64,000 nt of DNA, from positions 62,001 to 126,000 of the forward strand of contig NZ_LMHW01000014.1 in assembly GCF_001428525.1 (NCBI RefSeq), written 5' to 3'. The translations under genes and the position numbers were made by a program. This document shows, piece after piece, positions 33,895 to 43,545 of this stretch. The stretch's first letter is position 1, and each line of letters starts with the position of its first letter. Origin of the DNA: Flavobacterium sp. Root186. GTDB lineage: Bacteria > Bacteroidota > Bacteroidia > Flavobacteriales > Flavobacteriaceae. The notes under the pieces were generated by a model, which was given only the letters and a program-made list of their open reading frames with translations, was not told where the DNA came from and searched no databases.

Positions 33895-36555
33895 ATGAAA
33901 TTATATCACTTATATGGTTTAATCTTCCTTTTTATAAATCTGAATGTTTTTGGACAGAATCAGGAAGATAAAATATATAATGCTGTTGATAGTTTTGTTG
34001 CTCATCCTTCCGCGAAAGCGTTACAAAATTTAAACGCTGCAGAAACTGATTTTTGGAGAAATCCAAAACCTAAAACCAACGATGAATTGTTAGCCATTGT
34101 GGTTTTAAACTGCAATAAAGCGTATTATGAAAATCAGTTTGGGCAGACACAAAATGCGATTTCGAGTTATGAAAAAGCCTGGCAGATTTACCAAAAATAC
34201 AAACTCAGCAATTACGATATTATTGAATTCTGCTTAAAACCTTTGGGAAATTTATATACGGTTTTGGGTGATTATGATAGTGCTGAAAACACTATTAAAC
34301 AATACTTTTTTATTATAAATACTTCGAAAAATTATCCTGATGCGCAAAAGCAAAAATTTGCTGCCATTTTGAATTTATCTAATGTTTATCAGAATTCAGG
34401 GAAAGTTTCTTTAGCAATTGAACTTTTAGAGAACACTTTAAAAACGGAGAAATTATCGAATTTGCAAAAGGGAATTTTATGGAATAATTTGGGGAATAAT
34501 TATTTACTAAGTTCTGGAGGAAATTTATTGATTCCTGAAACATATAAAAAAACTGAAAACGCATTTAAGTCAGCCGTAAAATACCTTGAAAATGAAAAAG
34601 GGCAATCAGAAACTTTATCAAATTCTTATAGAAGTCTTGCCACATTTAATCGTCAAGGATATAATTTAAAAGAAGCAAAACCTTATTTAGACAAAGCCGA
34701 AAAACTTCTTCTGCAAACAAAAAATCAGCAACCTAGAAAATTGGCAAAATTGTATTATGAAAAAGCGTTGCTGCTTTTTGATGAAAGAAAATATGATGAA
34801 AGCACAAAGCAGATTTCTGATGTTTTTAAAATCCTGATTCGAAATTTCAATTCTAAAGATATTCTTCCAAATCAAAACCAATTGTATGCCGAAACAGTTT
34901 TAATCGACGCAATTGATTTGCAAGCAGAAATTCTGCAGTTGAAGCAGCCTAAAAAAGCTTTAAAGGCTTTTGACCTTTCTTTTTATATTGAAGATTTATT
35001 GATGAATTCACTGGTTTATGAAAACTCAAAAATTATATCTCAATTACGATCTCGTAATCGAACTGAAAAATGTATTTCGATTTACAGTAATTTATATGAA
35101 ACGGAAAGAAAAGTTCAATATTTGGAAGAAGCTTTTCAATTATCTGAAAGAACAAAATCGGGAATTTTGCAACGTTATCGTTCGAATATTAAAAACGCTT
35201 CCGCAAAAGAAAAACAGCTTTTGCAAGAACTTCAAAATCTAAATAATGCGATTTTAAAAGAACAGCAAAAAGGAGATTTAGCGGATATTTCAGAAATAAA
35301 TAATCTTATAAAAAACCAAAATGAATTGATGCTTTCGCTGAAAAAAATTCAGTCTGAAAATCAAAATTATCTTCCTGAAAATTGCGACCTAAAGACCTTA
35401 TTTTCAAAATTAGAAAATGATAAAGCTACGATGGTTTATTATTTTATGGGTTCTGAAAAATTGTATTATTTTACTTTACAACACAATCGAATTTCATTAA
35501 ATCAAGTTCCTATTGGAGATGGAAAAATAGTGAATATTCTTTTTTTTATAAATTATTTTAATGACGCCAATTCAATTACAAACGATATTACAGGATATAA
35601 TCGTTCTGGAAAAGCGGCTTACGATTTATTAAACCTACCAACTAATTCGGTTTATCAAAATCTAATAATTGTTCCTGACGGAATTTTAAATTTCCTTCCT
35701 TTTGAAGCATTAATTACTCAGGAATCAAAAACAACGAATTTTGCTAAAATGCATTATTTATTGAACGATTTCAGGATTGCTTATAATACCTCAGCCAATA
35801 TTTATCTGAATTCAAGACCTGTTTCAAAATCAGAGAAAACGGTTTTAGGAGTTTTTCCGGTTTTCGAAAAGACGGCTTTTGAATTGAGTTATTCTAAGAA
35901 AGAATTAGAATCGATTCGGAGTAATTTTAAGGGGAAATATTTAGAAAATTCGAATGCCAGTTTTTCTAATTTTAAAAATAATGCTTCCAATTATTCTATC
36001 GTCCATTTGAGTACACACGCTTCATCTGGCGATATTGAAACTCCGGCAAGTATTAAATTTTATGATCAGGAAATCTTATATTCTGAATTGTATAATCTCC
36101 ATATAAATCCTGATTTAGTGGTTTTAAGTGCCTGCGAAACCGGAATTGGAAAATTGTATAAAGCCGAAGGCGCCATGAGTATTGCAAGAGGTTTTCAGTT
36201 TGCGGGCGCGCAGAATCTGCTGTTTTCTTTATGGAAAGTAAATGATTTTACAACTTCGGTTTTTATGACTGATTTTTATAAAAATGTCAAAAATGATGTT
36301 TCTTATTTTGAAGCAAATTCGAATGCAAAATTGGAATATTTAAACAACAAATCGATTCCTAATGCGAAGAAATCACCTTATTACTGGAGTTCATTTGTAT
36401 ATTACGGATCAATTTCGGCAGAAGAAAAATCCGGAAATTATATCTATTATGCGATTAGTTTATTGATTGTAATTGGCTTATTTTTGATTTTCAATCATTA
36501 TCAAAAATGGAAAATCTTCACGAGGTTCTCAAAAAAGAGAATTATAAAAAAATAA
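33895..36555 (+). CDS. Exported TPR-CHAT protease-like protein, membrane-anchored
   Basis: An 886-residue protein with signal peptide (MKLYHLYGLIFLFINLNVFG), a TPR region (about 30-480) and a C-terminal CHAT domain (about 560-840), the caspase-like peptidase fold. The expected dyad is present: His708 in VHLSTHASS and Cys747 in VVLSACETG, followed by AEGAMSIARGFQFAGAQNLL and LWKVND. A last membrane segment (about 852-870) and a positive tail (KWKIFTRFSKKRIIKK) place the bulk in the periplasm and the tail in the cytoplasm. TPR-CHAT proteins are proteases or protease-like in other defence and signalling systems. The retropepsin gene overlaps its 3' end. No target is visible. Confidence 0.88.
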   Translation: MKLYHLYGLIFLFINLNVFGQNQEDKIYNAVDSFVAHPSAKALQNLNAAETDFWRNPKPKTNDELLAIVVLNCNKAYYENQFGQTQNAISSYEKAWQIYQKYKLSNYDIIEFCLKPLGNLYTVLGDYDSAENTIKQYFFIINTSKNYPDAQKQKFAAILNLSNVYQNSGKVSLAIELLENTLKTEKLSNLQKGILWNNLGNNYLLSSGGNLLIPETYKKTENAFKSAVKYLENEKGQSETLSNSYRSLATFNRQGYNLKEAKPYLDKAEKLLLQTKNQQPRKLAKLYYEKALLLFDERKYDESTKQISDVFKILIRNFNSKDILPNQNQLYAETVLIDAIDLQAEILQLKQPKKALKAFDLSFYIEDLLMNSLVYENSKIISQLRSRNRTEKCISIYSNLYETERKVQYLEEAFQLSERTKSGILQRYRSNIKNASAKEKQLLQELQNLNNAILKEQQKGDLADISEINNLIKNQNELMLSLKKIQSENQNYLPENCDLKTLFSKLENDKATMVYYFMGSEKLYYFTLQHNRISLNQVPIGDGKIVNILFFINYFNDANSITNDITGYNRSGKAAYDLLNLPTNSVYQNLIIVPDGILNFLPFEALITQESKTTNFAKMHYLLNDFRIAYNTSANIYLNSRPVSKSEKTVLGVFPVFEKTAFELSYSKKELESIRSNFKGKYLENSNASFSNFKNNASNYSIVHLSTHASSGDIETPASIKFYDQEILYSELYNLHINPDLVVLSACETGIGKLYKAEGAMSIARGFQFAGAQNLLFSLWKVNDFTTSVFMTDFYKNVKNDVSYFEANSNAKLEYLNNKSIPNAKKSPYYWSSFVYYGSISAEEKSGNYIYYAISLLIVIGLFLIFNHYQKWKIFTRFSKKRIIKK

Positions 36556-36944
36556 AATTCAAAGTTACTAAAACACAGCATCTTTCTATAAAAGCAAAAA
36601 TTAATGGCGTTTCGGGAAGTTTCATTTTAGATACGGGCGCATCAAATACCTGCATTGGTTTTGAAAGCATCGAACGTTTTGAATTATCTGCAAAAAAATC
36701 CAAAACAAAAGCTTCCGGAGCGGGCGGAACCGGAATGGCAACGCAGATTTCTTCTCAAAATTCATTACAATTAGGAAACTGGAAAAACAAAGGTTTCACT
36801 ATAGTAATTTTTGATCTTTCGCATGTAAATGAAGCTTTACAATCGTATAAAGCAAAACCTGTTCACGGTATTATTGGTGCAGATGTTTTGCTTGAAGGTA
36901 AAGCGATTATTGATTATTATAATCATTATTTGTATTTAAAATAG
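36507..36944 (+). CDS. Retropepsin-like aspartic protease
   Basis: A 145-residue protein with a single retropepsin domain: the catalytic FILDTGASNTCIG (Asp42), a flap-like GAGGTGMATQI and a closing HGIIGADVLLEGKAIIDY. Single-domain enzymes of this kind act as homodimers. No signal peptide is seen, so it would act in the cytoplasm unless released. The start at 36507 overlaps the CHAT gene by 49 bases in another frame, which is strong evidence of translational coupling. A 7-bp tandem repeat and a terminator follow. Confidence 0.85.
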   Translation: MENLHEVLKKENYKKIKFKVTKTQHLSIKAKINGVSGSFILDTGASNTCIGFESIERFELSAKKSKTKASGAGGTGMATQISSQNSLQLGNWKNKGFTIVIFDLSHVNEALQSYKAKPVHGIIGADVLLEGKAIIDYYNHYLYLK

Positions 36945-36946
36945 TA

Positions 36947-36995
36947 AAATTCCAAATTCCAAATTCCAAATTCCAAATTCCAAATTCCAAATTCC
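36947..36995. repeat. Seven tandem copies of AAATTCC
   Basis: Perfect 7-bp array immediately after the retropepsin gene. The same unit forms part of the palindrome at 23675-23841. It may vary in copy number between strains. Confidence 0.9.
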
Positions 36996-37040
36996 AATCA
37001 GAATAAAAAATCTAAAATCTAAACTCATAAATCTAAAATT

Positions 37041-37078
37041 AAAAAATCCCAAACTCCTTTCGGAATCTGGGATTTTTT
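37041..37078. terminator. Bidirectional terminator between retropepsin and RND genes
   Basis: AAAAAATCCCA (37041-37051) and TGGGATTTTTT (37068-37078) form the outer stem, with partial pairing CTCC/GGA inside. It lies between convergent genes. Confidence 0.75.
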
Positions 37079-37096
37079 CGTCTAAAATTAAATCAA

Positions 37097-40000
37097 TTAA
37101 TGGGTATGTTTAGGGTTAAAACCGTCTTCGCTTAATTCTGTGTGCTCATAATCGGCAACCATTTCAGCTTCGTAATCGATTTTTTCTCCTTTAGATAATC
37201 TGCGTATGATTCCTTCCATTATTTGGTAGATAACAGGAACCACAATCAAGGTCAGGAATAAAGAAGAAATTAATCCTCCGATAATTACCCAAGCCAAACC
37301 GTTTTTCCATTCAGCTCCAGCTCCAGATGCTAATGCAATTGGGAACATACCAAATACCATCGCAATTGTTGTCATCAAAATTGGACGTAAACGAGCGTGA
37401 TTTGCCTGAATTAATGCATTTCTGATTGATTCTCCAGCTGCTCTTCTTTGGTTGGTATAATCGACAAGCATGATCGCATTCTTACACACCAGACCAATCA
37501 ACATGATGATACCTAAAATAGTAAAGATATTTAATGAATTATTCGTTAAAGCTAATGCTAATAAAGCTCCAATAAATGATAATGGAATAGCAAACAGTAC
37601 GACAAACGGGTGAACGAAACTGTCATATAAACTCACCATTACAAGGTAAACCAAAATAATAGCGGCTAATAATGCAATTCCTAAAGTACCAAATCCTTCA
37701 GATTGATTCTCCTGGTCACCACCCCAAATGTAGTTTACTCCAGCTGGTTTGTTTAGTTTGTCTAATTTTGCCTGCCATTGTGTAACAATTGTTCCTGACG
37801 GAACCCCCACGTTCTGTCCTTTTACAGTTACAGATGCAGATTTATCTCTACGCTCTAACTGGCTAGGTCCAGAACCTTCTGTAATATCTGCAAACTGAGA
37901 CAGTTTAATTTGCTGTCCTGCTGAATTTACGAAAATTAAGTTACTTACGTCAGTAATACTTTTTCTGTCAAAAGCATTGTATCTAATATTGATATCGTAC
38001 TCATATTCACCAGCTCTGTATTTACCGTCTGTATTTCCACTAAAAGCAGTCTGCATAGTTAAACCAACTGTTTGAAGTGTTAATCCTAAAGCTGCCATTT
38101 TATCACGGTCAACTTTTACGTTAATCTCCGGATTTCCGTCTTCAACCGTTAATTTAATCTCTGTTGTTCCGGGAATTGTGCGTAATTGTGCTTCGGCTTG
38201 TTTAGCAAAAGCCATCGCTGCTTCTGTTGAAGGTCCCGTTACGATTAATCCTAATGTAGCATCTTCTGCTGTACCTAAAATACCAACCGGAACTGTTTTT
38301 ACTTTTGCTCCAACCAATACTTTTTCAAGTTTACGTTTGATTTTTGCTGCGTAAACATTCGCATCATCTGTACGATCTTTTTGTTCGATCATTTTTACAT
38401 CAATCTCTGCTTTGTAAGCAGTTGCCTGCGATGCTCCAAAACCTTCACTGGTTTGTCCTACCGTTGTAATTTGACTGTGAACGTATTCCTGAGATTTTAA
38501 GAAAGCTTCTGCTTTTTGCGTCATAAAGTTCGTTTGTTCTAACGAAGCATCTTTTGGCATCTCTATTTGAACTAAGAACTCTCCACTATCAGAAGATGCG
38601 AAAAACTCTCCTCCAATAAAACCTCCAAGTCCAAAAATTGATCCGAAGAATAATAGCAATACCAGAATCACTGTTTTACCGTAATTATCCAAACACCAGG
38701 TTAACAATACAGAAATCCAGTTGGTGAAACGAGTTAAATAATCTTCAAAACCAAGAATAACTCTTCCAAAGAAATTCTTTCCTTCAATATGTTCTAATTT
38801 CCCGAAACGAGATGACAACCAAGGAATAATGGTGAAAGAAGCTAAAAGCGATAACATCGTTGAAATAATTACCGTAACACAGAATTGTGTAATAATATCA
38901 GATACTAAACCAGAACTCATCGCAATTGGAAGGAATACTACAACAATTACTAAAGTAATCGAAGTTACGGTTCCACCAATTTCAGCCGTTCCATCATACG
39001 ATGCACGAATTCGGCTTTTACCCATTTCCATGTGCCTGTAAATGTTCTCCAGTACCACAATCGCATCATCGACCAGAATACCTACAACGAGAGATAATCC
39101 TAATAAACTCATTAAGTTTAGTGTATATCCCATTAAATAAATTCCGATGAAAGTTGCAATTAAGGATGCCGGAATAGAAACCATTACAATCAATGAGTTT
39201 CTAATACTGTGCAGGAAGAACAACATTACAAGTGCTACCAGAATTACCGCAATCAATAAATCGTGCACTACAGAGTCTGCAGCTTCAAGAGTAAAGATGG
39301 TACTATCTTTTGCAACTTCAAGTTTTAAATGATTTTTTTCATAATCTTTTTCAAGAGTTGCAATTGTTTTTAATAACTGCTCACTTACGGCAACGGCATT
39401 CGCATCAGATTGCTTTACGATTTGTAAAACGATCGCACTTTTTTGATCTACACGAGAAATTTTCTCGGCGATTTTTTGCGTATCCTGAACGTCGGCGATT
39501 TCACCTAAACGTATTTGGATTCCGTTTTGAGAAGAAACTACAAGGTTTCTTAATTCTTCAACACTTTTATATTTACCCGCTAAACGAATTAATATTTTTT
39601 GATTACGAGTCTGGATGTTTCCTGTTGGGAAATCTAAGTTCGAAGTCAAAATATTTTGCTGTACCTGCGGAACAGATAATCCGTAACCCTGCATTTTTAC
39701 AGCATCAAGGTTTACCTGAATTTCACGTTCAGAACCACCAATAATATTTACCTGAGCAACACCTTGCACACGAGATAAAATAGGCGCAATTTTTTTGTCA
39801 ATTAAGTCATAAAATGCTGCTTCGTCCATTTTTCCGTTGGCACCAAGCGTCATAATTGGTAAATCACTCAGCGAGAATTTAGTTAATGCCGGTGTTTTAA
39901 CATCTTCTGGCAAATCACTAATAATCGCGTTGATTTTACGCTGTGCATCATTTAAAGAGAAATCGACTTTTGCATTTGATGTCAGTGTAATCGAAACAAT

Positions 40001-40267
40001 AGATAAACTTTCGTATGATTTCGAATCAATTTTCTTGACATTTTCTAAAGACGCAATCGCATCTTCAATTTTCTTTGTCACTGTATTTTCTACCTCACTT
40101 GGAGAAGCTCCCGGATAAATAGTAGAAATTGTAATAACGTTCTGTTCAAATTTTGGGATCAGCTCATAACCTAACTGGCTGTAGCTGAACAATCCACCAA
40201 GTGTTAGAATTGTAAACAATACAATTACCAACGACGGACGTTTTATGGATATTTCGGCTAATTTCAT
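37097..40267 (-). CDS. RND-family multidrug efflux permease
   Basis: A 1056-residue inner-membrane pump of the HAE1/AcrB type. It shows the duplicated layout (six helices and a large periplasmic loop, twice), the N-terminal AEISIKRPSLVIVLFTILTL, SVVGILVDDAIVVLENIYRH and ANHARLRPILMTTIAMVFGM, and the proton-relay Asp pair in LVVGILVDDAIVV. It works with the adaptor (40395-41462) and TolC-like protein (41472-42806) of the same transcript, with the TetR gene first. The substrate is unknown. Confidence 0.95.
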   Translation of the reverse strand: MKLAEISIKRPSLVIVLFTILTLGGLFSYSQLGYELIPKFEQNVITISTIYPGASPSEVENTVTKKIEDAIASLENVKKIDSKSYESLSIVSITLTSNAKVDFSLNDAQRKINAIISDLPEDVKTPALTKFSLSDLPIMTLGANGKMDEAAFYDLIDKKIAPILSRVQGVAQVNIIGGSEREIQVNLDAVKMQGYGLSVPQVQQNILTSNLDFPTGNIQTRNQKILIRLAGKYKSVEELRNLVVSSQNGIQIRLGEIADVQDTQKIAEKISRVDQKSAIVLQIVKQSDANAVAVSEQLLKTIATLEKDYEKNHLKLEVAKDSTIFTLEAADSVVHDLLIAVILVALVMLFFLHSIRNSLIVMVSIPASLIATFIGIYLMGYTLNLMSLLGLSLVVGILVDDAIVVLENIYRHMEMGKSRIRASYDGTAEIGGTVTSITLVIVVVFLPIAMSSGLVSDIITQFCVTVIISTMLSLLASFTIIPWLSSRFGKLEHIEGKNFFGRVILGFEDYLTRFTNWISVLLTWCLDNYGKTVILVLLLFFGSIFGLGGFIGGEFFASSDSGEFLVQIEMPKDASLEQTNFMTQKAEAFLKSQEYVHSQITTVGQTSEGFGASQATAYKAEIDVKMIEQKDRTDDANVYAAKIKRKLEKVLVGAKVKTVPVGILGTAEDATLGLIVTGPSTEAAMAFAKQAEAQLRTIPGTTEIKLTVEDGNPEINVKVDRDKMAALGLTLQTVGLTMQTAFSGNTDGKYRAGEYEYDINIRYNAFDRKSITDVSNLIFVNSAGQQIKLSQFADITEGSGPSQLERRDKSASVTVKGQNVGVPSGTIVTQWQAKLDKLNKPAGVNYIWGGDQENQSEGFGTLGIALLAAIILVYLVMVSLYDSFVHPFVVLFAIPLSFIGALLALALTNNSLNIFTILGIIMLIGLVCKNAIMLVDYTNQRRAAGESIRNALIQANHARLRPILMTTIAMVFGMFPIALASGAGAEWKNGLAWVIIGGLISSLFLTLIVVPVIYQIMEGIIRRLSKGEKIDYEAEMVADYEHTELSEDGFNPKHTH

Positions 40268-40272
40268 ATTTT

Positions 40273-40393
40273 TTTAATGCTATAGGCTTTAGGCTGTAGG
40301 CTTTAAGCTTTAAGGTTTAATTCATTATTTTATTTAAGGCTTTAGGCTGTAAGTTTTAGGCTTTTTAAAAAGCTTATTGCCTACAGCTTAAAG
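40273..40393. repeat. GGCTTTAGGCTGTAGGC intergenic repeat
   Basis: Several direct copies of a GGCTTTAGGCTGTA-like unit (40282-40360) and an inverted copy (GCCTACAGCTTAAAGCTTA) at 40379-40397, within the operon, between adaptor and permease genes. It could fold and reduce permease expression, but does not look like a terminator. Confidence 0.65.
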
Positions 40394-40394
40394 C

Positions 40395-41462
40395 TTACTT
40401 AATAATTTCTACTGTATTTCCGTCTTGTAAGTTAATCTGACCTGTAACAATTACTTTTTCTCCATCAGATAATCCTTTGATAACTTCTACTTTATCACCC
40501 AAAATTCTTCCAGCAACAACTTTTCTTAATTTTGCAACACCGTTTTCAGCAACAAAAATTTCGTTACTATTAACACTTCCTACGAATGCATTTCTAGGTA
40601 CAACCATCAGGTTTTGTTTTTGTTGGTTTGATGCAAAGTTTGCAGTTCCGTACATACCTGCTTTTAAGTCGTTGTTTGCATTGTTTGTGATTTCAATTTC
40701 AACTGGGAAATTTAAAGATTCATCTGCTTTTGAAGCGATGAAAGTGATTTTTCCAGAGAAATTTTTATCAGGATAAACACTAGCCGTTACATTAATATGG
40801 TTTCCTACTCTTAAGCTTGCAACCTGATTTTCGTTTACTGTAACTACTAATTTTAATTTAGAAACGTTTACGATATCAAACAATGCTGTAGCTGGCATTC
40901 CTGCTAAGATAGATCCCGGCTCAATGTATTTTTTATTAATAAAACCGTTGATTGGCGCTTTTACTTTAGTATCTCCAACATTGATGTTAGCTTGTTTTAA
41001 ATTAGACTCTGCATTTGTCAAAGCTAATTTTGCCTGATCTAATTGTTGTTTTGTTACACCACCTGTTTTAAATGCATTTTCGTATCTGCTGTAATCAGAT
41101 TTTGCATTTTGAAAAGCTGCCTGAGCTTGTTGTGCACTTACATTAATAACATCTCCTCTTACAGTTAATAATGTTTGTCCTACTCTTACGTAGTCACCTT
41201 CTTTAGCTAAAACGCTGATTACTTTTCCAGATTTTTCAGCAGAGAAAGTCAATTCCTGAATTGGCTGAAAGTTTCCGTTTGCAACGAAATCTAATGAAAC
41301 TTCTTCTGTTTTTACCGGAGATATTTTTACTGAAACTGCTGCATTTTTCTCAGCTACGATATCAGTTTTTGCCTTGTTCTTTTTCTTATTATTATTTAAG
41401 ACATATCCAATTACACCCAGGGCTGCAATTATGATTACGATTGTTGTAATAGTTTTCTTCAT
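40395..41462 (-). CDS. RND efflux periplasmic adaptor
   Basis: A 355-residue HlyD/AcrA-type adaptor. An N-terminal membrane anchor (TTIVIIIAALGVIGYVL) is followed by the lipoyl half (QELTFSAEKSGKVISVLAKE), a short coiled-coil hairpin (about 105-160), the second lipoyl half (VKAPINGFINKKYIEPGSIL) and beta-barrel and membrane-proximal domains (ASLRVGNHINVTASVYPDK). It bridges the permease to the outer-membrane channel. It sits 9 bases after the tolC-like gene. Confidence 0.93.
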   Translation of the reverse strand: MKKTITTIVIIIAALGVIGYVLNNNKKKNKAKTDIVAEKNAAVSVKISPVKTEEVSLDFVANGNFQPIQELTFSAEKSGKVISVLAKEGDYVRVGQTLLTVRGDVINVSAQQAQAAFQNAKSDYSRYENAFKTGGVTKQQLDQAKLALTNAESNLKQANINVGDTKVKAPINGFINKKYIEPGSILAGMPATALFDIVNVSKLKLVVTVNENQVASLRVGNHINVTASVYPDKNFSGKITFIASKADESLNFPVEIEITNNANNDLKAGMYGTANFASNQQKQNLMVVPRNAFVGSVNSNEIFVAENGVAKLRKVVAGRILGDKVEVIKGLSDGEKVIVTGQINLQDGNTVEIIK

Positions 41463-41471
41463 TGTAATTAG

Positions 41472-42806
41472 TTATTTAATAAGAGATTTTAGTTCGCCTT
41501 TTGATTTGATTAGAGATATTTCGGCAATTTTATAATTTAAAACTGCTCTTGTGTAATTATTTTGTGCTTCAAGTGATGCGTTTTCAGCATCTAACAAATC
41601 GGTTAAAGATGCCAAACCCTGAAGGTAATTGTTTTTTGTATTGCTTAAAATTTCAGTTGCCAAACGCATGTTTTCTTTTTGATTCTCGATCGTTACAAGA
41701 TTGTTTTCGATTTGCGCAATTGCATTTCTGTAATCTAAATCAAGTGAAAGTTTAGTGTCTTTAATATCTTCCTGAAGTGATCTGATTTGAACATCAGCTT
41801 GTCTTACTTTTGCACGAGTTCCAAAACCTGTAAAGATTGGTACATGTAAGTTTAATCCAATTGAAGAGTAATCTGACCAGTAAACGCCGTCTTTTGGTTT
41901 TGCAAACCAAGGCAGTTCAGGACCCTGACCAATGTAATTGTATCCTGCTGTTAATGAAAGTGTAGGGTAATAGCCCGCTTCGACAGCTTTCTTATTGTAT
42001 ACTAAAAGCTCTTCTTGTTTTTTCAAAAGCAGATATTCTGTTCTGTTTTCAACATTTGGAAGTTCTGTTAATGCTGCAGGAACCACTTCAAATTCTTCTT
42101 TTGGCATATCAATTTGAGTTTCAATAGGCATTCCCATATAAAACTTCAATGCATTTTCCTGTAAAGTAATTTGATTTTTAATTTGCTGACGTTCAGTATC
42201 GATATTTGACATTTTTACGATAATACGATCTAAGTCAATTTTTTTGGCTAAACCGTTATCAAATTGTCCTTTTACGATATCACGAACTTTTGTTGTGTTT
42301 ACGAAATTGCTGTCTAGTAAAACCAATCTCTCTTTTTGAACATATACAGAATAGTAGTTATTTGCAACTCTTTCAATAACCTGTTCTTCTGTCAGTTGAT
42401 CGTTTATTTGATAAAATTCACGAGTCGATTTTGCAGCTCTTAAACCTGTAAAAACAGATTGATCAAAGATTGCCTGAGTTAAAGAAAGTCCTGCATTTGA
42501 GGTCCATTTTTGACCAAATGCTGCCTGAATTGTAGTTCCCGGCTGGCCAAATCCTGCTCCGTCAATTACTGTTGTTTGAATAACCGGATTGTATGTTAAG
42601 TTTCCGTTTGCAGAAATTTGTGGCAATGCTCTTGAACGCACTTCCTGAATTTTGTATTCACTGTTTTCAACCTCCAGTTTTGCTTTTTTAGCATCGGCTT
42701 TATTTTGAAGCGCATAGTTAACTGCGTCTTTTAAGGTTAAAGTTGTTACTTGCGCGTTGGCCGACAGACCAATTGTGCACAAAAATATAAGAACTATTCG
42801 TTTCAT
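41472..42806 (-). CDS. TolC-family outer-membrane channel
   Basis: A 444-residue outer-membrane efflux protein with signal peptide (MKRIVLIFLCTIGLSANAQ), then the duplicated TolC pattern of long helices and barrel strands (LTLKDAVNYALQNKADAKKA at the start, and the Phe/Tyr-rich strands SLTAGYNYIGQGPELPWF). It forms the exit duct for the RND pump and is the second gene after tetR. Confidence 0.93.
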   Translation of the reverse strand: MKRIVLIFLCTIGLSANAQVTTLTLKDAVNYALQNKADAKKAKLEVENSEYKIQEVRSRALPQISANGNLTYNPVIQTTVIDGAGFGQPGTTIQAAFGQKWTSNAGLSLTQAIFDQSVFTGLRAAKSTREFYQINDQLTEEQVIERVANNYYSVYVQKERLVLLDSNFVNTTKVRDIVKGQFDNGLAKKIDLDRIIVKMSNIDTERQQIKNQITLQENALKFYMGMPIETQIDMPKEEFEVVPAALTELPNVENRTEYLLLKKQEELLVYNKKAVEAGYYPTLSLTAGYNYIGQGPELPWFAKPKDGVYWSDYSSIGLNLHVPIFTGFGTRAKVRQADVQIRSLQEDIKDTKLSLDLDYRNAIAQIENNLVTIENQKENMRLATEILSNTKNNYLQGLASLTDLLDAENASLEAQNNYTRAVLNYKIAEISLIKSKGELKSLIK

Positions 42807-42837
42807 ATGAAGTTAAATATTATTTATAGATTGATGA

Positions 42838-43437
42838 TTAAACTCTAATTTTTTTAAGCTGTTTTTCTAATTCAGCTATACCTTTTGCGGTTGCCATTGC
42901 TCTGGTATGATATTCTAATGCTTCTAATTCTATTTCTTGTGCTTCTCTTTCAGAAACAGTATTTTCATTGATGTGAAAAATTAAAGTGTAATAAAATCTC
43001 ACGTAGATATCTATATTTAAATCCGGGCGGTATAATCCGTCTCTGATTCCTTTTTCGATATTTTCTTTAAAATATTGTGTACATTGATCGATTTCGTATG
43101 ACAATATATTTTGATAGATTTCAGGATAATGTTTTTTTAACTGATAAATTGGAGATGTGTCAGTATTGTTTTTAAACATATCACGAAACATTTCTCTAAT
43201 TTCAAAATTCTCATGAATCGAGTTGAAGTTCTTAGCCACAATACCATCAATTATTTCGTGAACTTGTCTGTGAACTGTCGAAGTACTTTCTTCGATTAAA
43301 ACTTCTTTATTGCAGAAATACTTGTAGATCGTTTTTTTTGAAATACACATTTCACCCGCAATATCATCCATTGTAACACTCTTAAAACCAAGCTTTAAAA
43401 ATAGTTCGCTTGCTTTTGATATTATTTTCTCTTTCAT
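42838..43437 (-). CDS. TetR/AcrR-family repressor of the efflux operon
   Basis: A 199-residue regulator with the N-terminal TetR DNA-binding domain (SELFLKLGFKSVTMDDIAGE, then CISKKTIYKYFCNKEVLIEE) and a helical ligand domain. It is the first gene of the operon with tolC, adaptor and permease, so it most likely represses its own operon until an exported compound binds. Three identical palindromes (43472, 44113, 44164) are its likely sites. Confidence 0.93.
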   Translation of the reverse strand: MKEKIISKASELFLKLGFKSVTMDDIAGEMCISKKTIYKYFCNKEVLIEESTSTVHRQVHEIIDGIVAKNFNSIHENFEIREMFRDMFKNNTDTSPIYQLKKHYPEIYQNILSYEIDQCTQYFKENIEKGIRDGLYRPDLNIDIYVRFYYTLIFHINENTVSEREAQEIELEALEYHTRAMATAKGIAELEKQLKKIRV

Positions 43438-43471
43438 TTTGATTTTTCCAATTGTATCACAAATATAAGTA

Positions 43472-43499
43472 GGAAACTAAAATCTAAAAAATAGTTTCC
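43472..43499. promoter_or_regulatory. TetR operator O1 upstream of the efflux operon
   Basis: GGAAACT-N14-AGTTTCC, perfect 7-bp arms (8 bp if the flanking A/T pair is counted). It is 34 bases before the tetR start and overlaps the region between a minus-strand -7 box TATATTTG (43460-43467) and its -33, so binding would block the polymerase. Confidence 0.8.
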
Positions 43500-43545
43500 A
43501 TGATATTTGTAATAATTTTACATTAAATTATTCATCATGTAAGAT

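Noticed and set aside
36947..36995. Possible CRISPR-like array
   Set aside because: The units are 7 bp with no spacers, so it is a simple tandem repeat.
39310..39744. Plus-strand 144-codon frame
   Set aside because: It is antisense to the RND permease; the permease frame is certain and this one has no recognisable domain.
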